Assembly: GCF_040932435.1 (NCBI RefSeq)
Contig: NZ_JBFQGA010000009.1
Span: 62,001 to 126,000 of the forward strand
Origin: Kluyvera sp040932435
GTDB taxonomy: Bacteria > Pseudomonadota > Gammaproteobacteria > Enterobacterales > Enterobacteriaceae
Reading direction: 5' to 3'
Length of the DNA: 64,000 nucleotides
This document shows positions 1 to 7,491 of this stretch, piece after piece. How positions within the stretch are numbered: position 1 is the stretch's first letter; every line of letters starts with the position of its first letter. The position numbers were made by a program, and so were the translations under genes. The notes beneath the pieces were generated by a model. The model did not search any database and was not told the origin of the DNA. It saw nothing but the letters and a program-made list of their open reading frames with translations.

Positions 1-1
1 G

Positions 2-979
2 GTCGGGGTCATGGCGATTCGTCTGAACAAGAAATCCAGTGAAAGTGTCATCAATTCCGCCAGTTCCCCCCTGCCGGGTCAGACGTGGATTATTGATGCC
101 AAAGGGCAGTTAGTTGCCAGCGAAAAAGGAACGCTCAGTTTACAAACCGTTGCCGCCTCTGCCGCGAAGATGCACAGCAATAACGCCTCCTTTTACCTTT
201 CCGAAACCAAGAGTTGGTATTTCTATAGCAGCATTGGCAACAGCGGCTGGGTGATGGTGCATGAGGTTAGCGCACAAGACATGGACAAGCAGATCTACGG
301 CAAGAGTGCCAATGTCCTTTACTGCCTGATCTTTGCGCTGATGGGGCTGCTTTTCTGTTGGTGGACAGTGCGCAATGCGCTCAACGCTCTTTATATTCGC
401 ATCGCCAACAGCATTCGTAACGGCGCCATCGAGCAAAAAGCCGCCGAACAGCTTCTGTACGAGGAGATCCATAATTCCAGCGCACAGCAAGAGGCTATCA
501 AAAATGAGGCGCTAACCGACGGTTTAACCGAGCTTAAAAACCGGCGTGCTTTTGATAACGATATTGAATTCCACCAGCAGTCGCCCGATGTATGTGTGGC
601 CCTTATCGATATCGACAATTTTAAAGCCATCAATGACACCTACGGCCACGCCACCGGCGACATGGTATTGAAAACGGTCTCAGATCTCGGCATGCGACTG
701 CGCGGATTGGATAACATCACCCTCTATCGCTACGGCGGTGAAGAGATTGCCGTGCTGTTCCAAGGAATAACTCCGCTTGATGCGCTGGGGTATCTGAACC
801 GCTGGCGGGAAACCTGCGACCAGCGCCAGTTCCGTGAACCCCATCTCCACGTGACCTTTAGCGGAGGTATGTGCATGAAGGGTGAGTTGCGCATTGAAGA
901 AGCGCTAGAGCGTGCGGATAGCCTGCTGTATGACGCTAAACACAGCGGTAAAAATCGCATCATGAGCGACATAGCGTAA
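2..979 (+). CDS. Diguanylate cyclase (GGDEF), 5' end cut by window edge
   Basis: Makes the second messenger c-di-GMP from two GTP. The reading frame is open to the left edge, so the first ATG at 11 is probably internal and the N-terminal sensor region is incomplete. Counting from that ATG, about 100 residues of extracytoplasmic sensor are followed by one membrane segment (about 102-119), a short linker and a GGDEF domain beginning with a typical LTDGLTELKNRR stretch (about 168-179). The metal site DIDNFKAIND lies near 200-209. The active-site loop is GGEEI (242-246), a mild variant of GGEEF that keeps the catalytic glycines and glutamates, so activity is expected. No inhibitory I-site RxxD is evident just upstream of that loop. 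A phosphodiesterase gene follows on the same strand after 292 bp. Orthologue identity is not assigned. Confidence 0.88.
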   Translation, partial: VGVMAIRLNKKSSESVINSASSPLPGQTWIIDAKGQLVASEKGTLSLQTVAASAAKMHSNNASFYLSETKSWYFYSSIGNSGWVMVHEVSAQDMDKQIYGKSANVLYCLIFALMGLLFCWWTVRNALNALYIRIANSIRNGAIEQKAAEQLLYEEIHNSSAQQEAIKNEALTDGLTELKNRRAFDNDIEFHQQSPDVCVALIDIDNFKAINDTYGHATGDMVLKTVSDLGMRLRGLDNITLYRYGGEEIAVLFQGITPLDALGYLNRWRETCDQRQFREPHLHVTFSGGMCMKGELRIEEALERADSLLYDAKHSGKNRIMSDIA

Positions 980-1112
980 CTATGTTCTTTTACGTAATGG
1001 AATCGCTGAACATTGCCGTCACCGCGCTTCGCTGCCTGCGCAATCCGTAAACAGAAAATAGATTCATTGGTGCGACCTTGACCTTTAAGGTTGCGCCACC
1101 GAGTCTTCCACC

Positions 1113-1140
1113 TAGATAATCCTCAAGAGGTGATTATCTA
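1113..1140. repeat. Perfect 9-bp inverted repeat between the cyclase and phosphodiesterase genes
   Basis: TAGATAATC (1113-1121) and GATTATCTA (1132-1140) are exact reverse complements separated by 10 bases. No T-run follows, so it is a better candidate for a protein-binding site or mRNA hairpin than for an intrinsic terminator. It lies about 130 bp upstream of the EAL gene. A TATAAT hexamer at 1215-1220 could be its -10 element, but I see no convincing -35. Confidence 0.45.
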
Positions 1141-1271
1141 CCCACTCATAGTTTGAAAAATCTGATAATAGGAACATTCTTTATATTGATATAGCCGAGG
1201 TGGTTTGCTGGCTATATAATTCCCGCCTTGATTACCCCGCCCATTCACCGCTCGATCGTTAAGGATTTTCG

Positions 1272-2834
1272 ATGCCCACGCAGCGTCCGGTCAAACACAT
1301 CACGTGCGTGCTGACAGTCTCTATTTTTTTACCCATTATTTTGAGCCTCTGGCTCGCGCATCGCCAGGCACACGAACTATTTCAGCAGGAAATGGACGGT
1401 TATGCCGAGCAGGTTGTGGCACGTACCAACCAAGTTAAAGAGCAGACCCACATCGCCCTCGAACAGGCCAACCGCTTTCGTGGCGCTCTCTGCAGCCCTG
1501 AGCATCTGCAGCATATTCAGAAAGTGTCATATGTTCATCAGTACATTCAGCGCATTTTTTATCTCAATGACAGCGGTAGCCCCTGCAACCTGCTCAGTAA
1601 TGCGCTGGCGGAAAAAGTGCCCGGCTCGGAATTTTCCACGCCTGCGGGCTACCACGTATGGTTAACCACCCGTCATGACCTCGATACCGACAACAATAAA
1701 ATAGCCATCAGCAGAGGGAAATATATGGCGGTGGTCTCACCTGATGCGCTTATCGATGTGCTCCCGAACCCGTCGTACCCGATCTATGCCGCGCTCATCA
1801 ACATCCGCAGCCATCACGTGATCGCCAGCACCCATCCGCTAGACCCCAATATCTGGCAAAACACGTTACGGGCCTACCAGCCGACGCTTGAGGTTAACGG
1901 TATCGTCTATCAGCAACAACTGTTGCCAACGGTTGGCGCCATCCTATTAATCTGGTCGCCGAAAAAACATCTCAATGCCAGCATGCTCCGTCAGTTACTG
2001 TTCTGGCTGCCGGTTGGTCTGGTGATAAGCGCGCTTGCCACCTTCATTACGCTGCGTATGGTGCGCCGACTGCAATCCTCCCACTACCGCATCCTTGATG
2101 CCATTAAGGATGGGGAGTTTACCGTGCACTACCAGCCCATCGTGGCGCTGAACAGCGGTCGTGTGGTTGGTGCTGAGGCGCTGGTTCGTTGGCAGCAGCC
2201 GGATGGCCGCTGGTTATCGCCGGATATTTTTATCCCCCTCGCCGAGCAAGCCGAGGTGATAAGCCCGTTGACGGAATACATTGTTCGCCATGTTTTTGAC
2301 GATATGGGGCGCTGGCTGAAGCAGCATCCGGATTTGTATATTTCGATTAATATCGCGGCGGCCGATCTTCACTCCCCCACGCTTCCGTTGTTGATTCATC
2401 AGCAGATTCAGCACTGGCAACTGTCAACGAAGCAGATTGCTATTGAATTAACCGAACGCTGCGTAGCCTGTCCCGATACGGCGGGTCCCGTACTTCAGGC
2501 CTATCGCGAACTGGGTCATGCGGTATATATCGACGATTTTGGCGTCGGGTATTCCAGCCTCAGCTATCTTCAGGATCTTGAAGTCGATACGCTAAAAATC
2601 GATAAATCCTTTGTTGATACGCTCGAATCTAATCACGTCATCGGTCATATCATCGAGATTGCGAAATCGCTCAATTTATCAACGGTTGCCGAAGGTATTG
2701 AGTGGGATAACCAGCGCGAGTGGCTGGTGGCCCACGGCGTACGCTATGGGCAGGGCTGGCTGTTTAGCAAACCGCTGCCCAAAAAAGCCTTTATCGACTG
2801 GGTTCAGGATAATCTTGGCTCGGTGAATGGCTAA
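1272..2834 (+). CDS. CSS-motif EAL-domain c-di-GMP phosphodiesterase
   Basis: Hydrolyses c-di-GMP to pGpG at the inner membrane. The 520-residue protein has a membrane segment at about 11-28, a periplasmic region containing a CSP motif at C74 and a second cysteine at C105 (the redox-sensing CSS arrangement), a second membrane segment at about 242-262, then an EAL domain. E302-A303-L304 and a later IDDFGVGYSS segment keep the metal and catalytic residues, so it should be active. Size and domain order match the enterobacterial PdeB/PdeC/PdeG-type family; the exact orthologue is not assigned. AAGGA at 1261-1265 supports this ATG. Its stop overlaps the stop of the convergent gene by 4 bases. Confidence 0.9.
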   Translation: MPTQRPVKHITCVLTVSIFLPIILSLWLAHRQAHELFQQEMDGYAEQVVARTNQVKEQTHIALEQANRFRGALCSPEHLQHIQKVSYVHQYIQRIFYLNDSGSPCNLLSNALAEKVPGSEFSTPAGYHVWLTTRHDLDTDNNKIAISRGKYMAVVSPDALIDVLPNPSYPIYAALINIRSHHVIASTHPLDPNIWQNTLRAYQPTLEVNGIVYQQQLLPTVGAILLIWSPKKHLNASMLRQLLFWLPVGLVISALATFITLRMVRRLQSSHYRILDAIKDGEFTVHYQPIVALNSGRVVGAEALVRWQQPDGRWLSPDIFIPLAEQAEVISPLTEYIVRHVFDDMGRWLKQHPDLYISINIAAADLHSPTLPLLIHQQIQHWQLSTKQIAIELTERCVACPDTAGPVLQAYRELGHAVYIDDFGVGYSSLSYLQDLEVDTLKIDKSFVDTLESNHVIGHIIEIAKSLNLSTVAEGIEWDNQREWLVAHGVRYGQGWLFSKPLPKKAFIDWVQDNLGSVNG

Positions 2835-3178
2835 TGGTGGTAAGGCAAAGTCTGAACCGTGAGACGGTTTTCTGACAGCTTATGACAATGCTGCAGCGCC
2901 TTTTTTCCCGCATAGCGAAACATAAACTCATTGCTATTTGAATTATGAATAAACTGGTCGCCGTTGGTGAATTTCACCAAGTCCACGCCATTATGCGAAC
3001 GGTGTCCGCCACCGACTTCATAATTGCCTTTCCACAGCTCAGAGACGTGACCATAAACGTGCAGCGTGATTTGCACCAAGCCGCGCGATGGGCAGTTTAA
3101 ACGTAAGATCGTAGAAGAAAAGTCCAGTGCCCAAGCAGGGGCAGAAAAGAGTGCTAAAAGTAACAAAATGCGTTTCAT
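2831..3178 (-). CDS. Small secreted protein of unknown function
   Basis: No function recognised. From the chosen ATG at 3178 the protein is 115 residues with a clear Sec signal peptide (MKR, a leucine-rich core, then APAWA before the mature LDFSS), so it is probably periplasmic. The mature part has two cysteines that could form a disulfide and is rich in aromatic, histidine and glycine residues. An in-frame ATG seven codons upstream (3199) is possible, but it would put extra residues before the signal peptide; neither start has a good ribosome binding site. The stop overlaps the phosphodiesterase stop tail to tail. Confidence 0.6.
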   Translation of the reverse strand: MKRILLLLALFSAPAWALDFSSTILRLNCPSRGLVQITLHVYGHVSELWKGNYEVGGGHRSHNGVDLVKFTNGDQFIHNSNSNEFMFRYAGKKALQHCHKLSENRLTVQTLPYHH

Positions 3179-3440
3179 CGTTTTAAGGTAAACCGTCATT
3201 AATTTGGCCGGCTACCATACAGGCTCATCTAATCGATAATTTGTTCTGGCGCAATAAAATCCCAAAAACGATATTCAGAGGGCAAAAACAAAACCCACCT
3301 CACATTATTTTCCGCGCAAGCGGAAACAAAACTTCCGGATTATCATTTCATGGGGGATAGTCCCTCTATTTATTATTTTTGAGATTGTATACTTTTAATT
3401 CACGAAATATTGGTAATAGATAGTAAATATAAAGAGGATA

Positions 3441-3467
3441 TTTAAAGCGCTATTTCCAACATAGCGC
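3441..3467 (-). terminator. Probable intrinsic terminator of the methyltransferase gene
   Basis: Read on the minus strand just after the methyltransferase stop, TAGCGC/GCGCTA arms enclose a 9-base loop (stem 3447-3452 with 3462-3467) and are followed by TTTAAAT. The stem is short and the T-run is interrupted. The 277-bp gap 3200-3476 otherwise holds only AT-rich sequence. Confidence 0.4.
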
Positions 3468-3476
3468 CTGTTAGCG

Positions 3477-4082
3477 CTAAACCCGTTTTGCCAGCCAGAT
3501 AGTGTGCCCACCGCAGTCCGGATCTTCCATTTTCATTTCCAGCACCGCAAAGCCTATTTCCGTAAGCTTGGCTCGATATTCATCCGGCGCGAGGCTGGCG
3601 TGAAACAGCGGCTCACCCTCGAACTGCCCCATCGCGACGCCGTCACCGGTGCCGCTGGTGAACATCAACACACTGCCAGGACGGCTGTGACGAGCGAATA
3701 TGGGAAACATCTGCCGTTGGTCGTCCTGCGTAAGATGGAAAAAGCTGTCCCAGGCAATCAGACCATCAAAGGTTTCACCCAGTGCCAGCGTGCGCATGTC
3801 ATGCTGCAACCAGCGCTGCGCGGGAAAACGACTACGCGCGCGGGCCAGCATCGCCTCGGCCCCATCGACCCCGGTCAATTCCACGCCCTGCTGAATAAGG
3901 TATTCCGCGATTGGCTGACCGTTACCGCAGCCAATATCCAAAACCCGCCCGGACGGCGGCATGGCGGCCATAAATTTATCGAGCCACGTTTTTTCAAAGA
4001 GCGAGCGTGAGCGTAGACGGGCAAACGCGTCGGCGTGACGCTGGTAGAGCGGCAGTATCTCGCGGGCGGCAGCATTATCCAT
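3477..4082 (-). CDS. Class I SAM-dependent methyltransferase
   Basis: A 201-residue cytosolic methyltransferase. Motif I is VLDIGCGNGQ at about 47-56, followed by an acidic strand (VDGAEAML) and a motif IV-like region (FDGLIAWDSFFHL), the usual Rossmann-type SAM site. The substrate cannot be inferred. The gene is transcribed away from the SDR gene at 4255, leaving a 172-bp shared upstream region. It lies 13 kb from the aryl polyene cluster on the opposite strand, so there is no reason to call it the pigment methyltransferase. Confidence 0.8.
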   Translation of the reverse strand: MDNAAAREILPLYQRHADAFARLRSRSLFEKTWLDKFMAAMPPSGRVLDIGCGNGQPIAEYLIQQGVELTGVDGAEAMLARARSRFPAQRWLQHDMRTLALGETFDGLIAWDSFFHLTQDDQRQMFPIFARHSRPGSVLMFTSGTGDGVAMGQFEGEPLFHASLAPDEYRAKLTEIGFAVLEMKMEDPDCGGHTIWLAKRV

Positions 4083-4254
4083 ATCGGGCCTCTGTTTCGT
4101 CTTTTATCAAAGAATGAATAGGTTAGAGAATAAAGCGCCTCTGCGCCAATCGCATCAAAAAGTGCCCGTCTGGTTTTCGTTCGTGCATTCCTTTTGCCCC
4201 TTCCTCACCCGACAATGCAGGAGCTTTCTGTACACAAATAATAAGAGGAAAACC

Positions 4255-5070
4255 ATGACGCAATCAGATCAACATAACGACTGGCTGGGGCTGACGGGAC
4301 AGGTCTTCGCCGTCACCGGTGCGGCAAGCGGCATTGGCGAAGCTATCGCCACAGCGCTGGCTGCGCAAGGTGCCGATGTGGCCCTACTCGACCGTAACCC
4401 ACAGGGCTGCGAGGCGTTGGGCGAGAAGCTTTCGCACTATCCCGGGCGACGACTGGCGGTGGCCTGTGACGTGGCCTGCGAGGCACAAATTAAGGAAGCG
4501 GCGCAGAGCGTTCGCACGCGGCTTGGCGATTGCTACGGGCTGGTCAACGCCGCCGGTATTTTGCGTCCAGCGGGGCTTGCGGAGATTAGCGTCGAGCAGT
4601 GGCAAACTCAGCTTAACGTCAATCTCACCGGTTATCTGCTGTGCGCCCGTGAGTTTGCCCACGATATGCGTCGAGCCAAACGTGGCAGCATTGTGCACAT
4701 TGGCTCTATCTCCGGGCGTATTCCGCAGCCGTGGAGCGGCGCATACAGCCCGGGTAAAGCAGCGGTTGGCCTGCTGTCACAGCAGATTGCAGTGGAATGG
4801 GGTCAGGATGGCATTCGCAGTAATTTGGTGGCGCCTGGGATGATTGAAACCGCACTCACTGCCGACTATTACGCCCAACCCGGCGTGCGCGAAAGCCGCG
4901 AGGCGTTTACCGCCAGCCAGCGCATCGGCAAGCCGGAGGATATTGCCAACGCGGTACTGTTCTTGTTAAGCGATAAGTCAGGCTATATCAACGGCGCGGA
5001 GCTGGGGGTGGACGGCGGTCTGCCCACCATGCTGATGGGGAAACTGCCACGACCGGGCTTCACCCGCTAA
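4255..5070 (+). CDS. Short-chain dehydrogenase/reductase (SDR)
   Basis: An NAD(P)-dependent alcohol/ketone oxidoreductase of 271 residues. The cofactor motif TGAASGIGEA is at 21-30 and NAAG near 98-101. The catalytic set is S151, Y164 and K168 (YSPGK). The frame is open further upstream to 4114, but AAGAGGAAAACC immediately precedes the ATG at 4255 and the homologous region begins there. The gene ends one base before the convergent AraC gene. With the flavoprotein, OYE and P450 fusion nearby, a likely job is oxidising an alcohol made by the hydroxylase; the substrate is unknown. Confidence 0.88.
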   Translation: MTQSDQHNDWLGLTGQVFAVTGAASGIGEAIATALAAQGADVALLDRNPQGCEALGEKLSHYPGRRLAVACDVACEAQIKEAAQSVRTRLGDCYGLVNAAGILRPAGLAEISVEQWQTQLNVNLTGYLLCAREFAHDMRRAKRGSIVHIGSISGRIPQPWSGAYSPGKAAVGLLSQQIAVEWGQDGIRSNLVAPGMIETALTADYYAQPGVRESREAFTASQRIGKPEDIANAVLFLLSDKSGYINGAELGVDGGLPTMLMGKLPRPGFTR

Positions 5071-5991
5071 TCAGCTCTCCTGCCCAGTGTGCGACAGCGC
5101 TTGGGCAGGTTCACAGCCTATTTCGCTGGGCCTATCGCGAAAATCACGCGGCGACAAGCCGGTGGCACGCCGAAAGAAACGGGAAAAATAGGTGGCGTCG
5201 CTAAAACCGAGATAGTCGGAAATTTGGCTGACGGTCATGCTGGTATATAGCAGGCTGCGTTTGGCTTCCAACAATAATCGCTGATGCAGCACCCCCAACG
5301 CGCTGCAGCCATGAAACTCACGGCACAGGGTGTTGAGATGCACGCCGGACATGCCTATCAAACTGGCATAGCGCGCAAGTGGGAAGTGCTCGCGATAGTG
5401 GTTTTCCACCAGTTGGTTAAAACGGCGCACAGCGCTGCGCTTGCGTTCGACCTTATCGCTAACCTGCACCTGTGGCGCGGCCTGGCGGTTAAGCCACACC
5501 ATCAGTGCGCTAAGCTGCGAATGCAGCATCATATTTCGCACCTCGTTATCCGCCAGATACTCCTGCTGCAACGTCTGAAACAGCGCGTTAAGCTGCGCCT
5601 TCGCGTCGCCAACCCCGATACGGGCGGGCCGGTTCAGCACCTGTACTGCGCGGCCGAACTGCTGTTCAAACTGGGCGACAAGCGGTGCGGCGAGCGACAG
5701 TGAAAAGCCGTTGGTGTCCGGCGAGAAGCGAAATCCGTGTACGCATAGCGCGGGAATAATCTGCACGCACGGCTTCATAAACGGCTGGCTGACACCCTCT
5801 ATTTCAATATCGCCCTGCCCCTGCTGGAGATAGAGAACTTGCACCAGATCGCTATGCTGATGGGCGCGAATACGCCAGTCGTAGAGGCTACTGCGGCTGT
5901 GAATCGACTCGCAGTGCAACAGGTCGGGCGTCGGCCAGTGCCAGCTTTCGCCGTAGAGTTTGAATACCGGGATGCTATTGGCCAGATTCAT
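5071..5991 (-). CDS. AraC-family regulator, HpaA/PobR-like (copy 1)
   Basis: A 306-residue transcription factor with an N-terminal cupin-like ligand pocket (HQHSDLVQVLYL, then VHGFRF) and a C-terminal double helix-turn-helix ending in the AraC signature region (DATYFSRFFRRATGLSPRDFR). The start at 5991 is chosen for GGAG seven bases before the ATG; a GTG 24 bases upstream is the alternative. It is the last gene of the minus-strand run flavoprotein-OYE-NIPSNAP-regulator, 56 bp after the NIPSNAP stop. It is clearly paralogous to the regulator at 9433. Family knowledge points to sensing an aromatic or related acid and activating nearby operons. Confidence 0.87.
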   Translation of the reverse strand: MNLANSIPVFKLYGESWHWPTPDLLHCESIHSRSSLYDWRIRAHQHSDLVQVLYLQQGQGDIEIEGVSQPFMKPCVQIIPALCVHGFRFSPDTNGFSLSLAAPLVAQFEQQFGRAVQVLNRPARIGVGDAKAQLNALFQTLQQEYLADNEVRNMMLHSQLSALMVWLNRQAAPQVQVSDKVERKRSAVRRFNQLVENHYREHFPLARYASLIGMSGVHLNTLCREFHGCSALGVLHQRLLLEAKRSLLYTSMTVSQISDYLGFSDATYFSRFFRRATGLSPRDFRDRPSEIGCEPAQALSHTGQES

Positions 5992-6016
5992 GGTGTCTCC
6001 GTTTGGGTTGGACACT

Positions 6017-6037
6017 CCCCGGCAGCGCTTGCCGGGG
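6017..6037 (-). other. Strong GC hairpin between NIPSNAP and AraC genes
   Basis: CCCCGGCA (6017-6024) and TGCCGGGG (6030-6037) pair perfectly around a 5-base loop inside the 56-bp gap. There is no T-run on the minus strand, so it is more likely an mRNA-stabilising or attenuating structure than a full terminator. It could lower expression of the regulator relative to the enzymes upstream. Confidence 0.45.
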
Positions 6038-6047
6038 CGGCACAGGT

Positions 6048-6362
6048 TCAGCGCATCGAGGTCGCGCGAATCAGCCGGGTCTCTTGGGCCACAATATACG
6101 GCTCTGAGGCTTTAAGATAGGCGGCAAAATCCGGGTGAACATCGCGTAAGCGGCTACGCCGTTCGTACTCATCGAGGCTTTCATAGCCCCAGAGATGCAC
6201 GAACTGGTTCTGCGGCCCAACGAAGCTGGTGTAAAAACCCAGCGGGTTGCCGAGCGTGTCGATAAGCACCGGCATTGCCAGTCGCTGAAACACCTCAATA
6301 AATTCGTTCATTTTGCGTAGCCGAATGGTGTAAATCCGATGATCGACAATCGGTAGCGTCAT
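6048..6362 (-). CDS. NIPSNAP-family protein
   Basis: A 104-residue dimeric alpha/beta-barrel (ferredoxin-like) protein of the NIPSNAP family. The conserved N-terminal strand IVDHRIYTIR and the YTSFVGPQNQFVHLWGYESLDEYERR stretch, of which the central HLWGY is typical, are present. Proteins of this family often sit beside oxidative catabolic enzymes, but their biochemical role is poorly defined. Its ATG shares one base with the stop of the OYE gene (TAATG), which implies translational coupling. The frame is open 23 codons further upstream, but the domain starts at this ATG. Confidence 0.8.
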   Translation of the reverse strand: MTLPIVDHRIYTIRLRKMNEFIEVFQRLAMPVLIDTLGNPLGFYTSFVGPQNQFVHLWGYESLDEYERRSRLRDVHPDFAAYLKASEPYIVAQETRLIRATSMR

Positions 6363-7477
6363 TATTTGGCCTCCTGCAGTTGATGCGTCGGCCAGCCCAG
6401 CGGACCAAAACGATCGTAGGGCTGCGGCCATGGGGCCTTTTCACCAAGCGCAATGGCTGCGTGAATCGGCCAGTTCGGGTCATCGAGCATTCCGCGCCCA
6501 ATGGCGACCAGATCCGCCCGTTTGGTTTGCACAATTGCCTCGGCCTGTGCCGCTTCATAAATTAGCCCAACGGTAATGACCACAGCCTCCGGTAGCGCCT
6601 CTTTCACCGCCTGCGCGAACGGGACCATGTAACCTGGCCGATCGGCGGGTGGCGTTTGGTTATAGATGTTATAGCCACCGGAAACGTGCAGGTAGTCGTA
6701 GCCCATGGCATGTAGCTCGCGGGCAAACTGCACCGCCTCTTCCAGCGCCAGTCCGCCTTCGGCAAATTCCCCGCCGTTAAAGCGCACGCCCAGCGCCCGG
6801 CTTTTCGGCCATGCGTCGCGTAGAGCGCGCGCCACTCGCAGTGGGAAACGCATACGGTTTTGCGGGCTGCTGCCGTATTCATCGTCACGCTGGTTGCTTA
6901 GCGGCGACAGGAACTGGTTGAGCAGATAGCCGTTGGCCGCATGCAGCTCGACAAAATCAACGCCCGCAGCAAGCGCCCGTTCGGCTGCCGCCACAAAGCC
7001 GTCGATGATTCGCGCCATCCCGGCTTCGTCCAGCGCCTGCGGCACTCGCCAGCCGGGTTTATAGGCCACAGCCGACGGCGCAACCGTCGGCCATCCACCG
7101 TCATTATCGTCCAAAGATGCGCCCTGATGACGCCACGGCGCGTTGGTGCCGGCTTTTCGCCCCGCATGATTAAGCTGCACGCCGACCGGCGTGTTGCTGT
7201 AGGTGCGAATATCGGCGAGCAGCTTTTGCAGCGCCTGCGCCTGTTCGCGATTCCACAGACCCAAGCAGTGCGGGGTGATACGGCCATCTGGCGTCACGCC
7301 ATGGGCTTCACAAATCACCATGCCCGCGCCGGAAATTGCCAAACCGCCGATATGCTGGGCATGCCAGGGAGTGGCGATGCCATCAGCCGCCGCAGAATAT
7401 TGCGACATCGGCGGCACAACAATGCGGTTAGCCAGCGTCAGCGGCCCCATCTGTAACGGACTAAAAAGTGTCGACAT
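6362..7477 (-). CDS. NADH:flavin oxidoreductase, Old Yellow Enzyme family
   Basis: An FMN-dependent ene-reductase of 371 residues with a TIM barrel, closest in look to the YqjM-type subgroup. Visible features are the N-terminal RIVVPPMSQYSA, the barrel motif ELHAANGYLLNQFLSP with substrate and FMN-binding residues, and the late phosphate-binding GRGMLDDPNWP. OYE enzymes reduce activated C=C bonds, or run in reverse on cyclic ketones. The start at 7477 is chosen because CAGGAGAACAGC precedes it; an ATG six codons upstream (7495) overlaps the flavoprotein stop but lacks a good site. It is 14 bp downstream of the flavoprotein gene and coupled to the NIPSNAP gene. Confidence 0.88.
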   Translation of the reverse strand: MSTLFSPLQMGPLTLANRIVVPPMSQYSAAADGIATPWHAQHIGGLAISGAGMVICEAHGVTPDGRITPHCLGLWNREQAQALQKLLADIRTYSNTPVGVQLNHAGRKAGTNAPWRHQGASLDDNDGGWPTVAPSAVAYKPGWRVPQALDEAGMARIIDGFVAAAERALAAGVDFVELHAANGYLLNQFLSPLSNQRDDEYGSSPQNRMRFPLRVARALRDAWPKSRALGVRFNGGEFAEGGLALEEAVQFARELHAMGYDYLHVSGGYNIYNQTPPADRPGYMVPFAQAVKEALPEAVVITVGLIYEAAQAEAIVQTKRADLVAIGRGMLDDPNWPIHAAIALGEKAPWPQPYDRFGPLGWPTHQLQEAK

Positions 7478-7491
7478 GCTGTTCTCCTGAT

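Noticed and set aside
1215..1220. TATAAT as a full promoter for the phosphodiesterase
   Set aside because: No -35 at suitable spacing; the nearest TTGATA is 23 bases away.
3477..4082. Methyltransferase as the missing aryl polyene apeA
   Set aside because: It lies 13 kb away on the opposite strand with unrelated genes between.
4114..4254. Longer N-terminus for the SDR protein
   Set aside because: The added 47 residues are not SDR-like, and a good ribosome site precedes the ATG at 4255.
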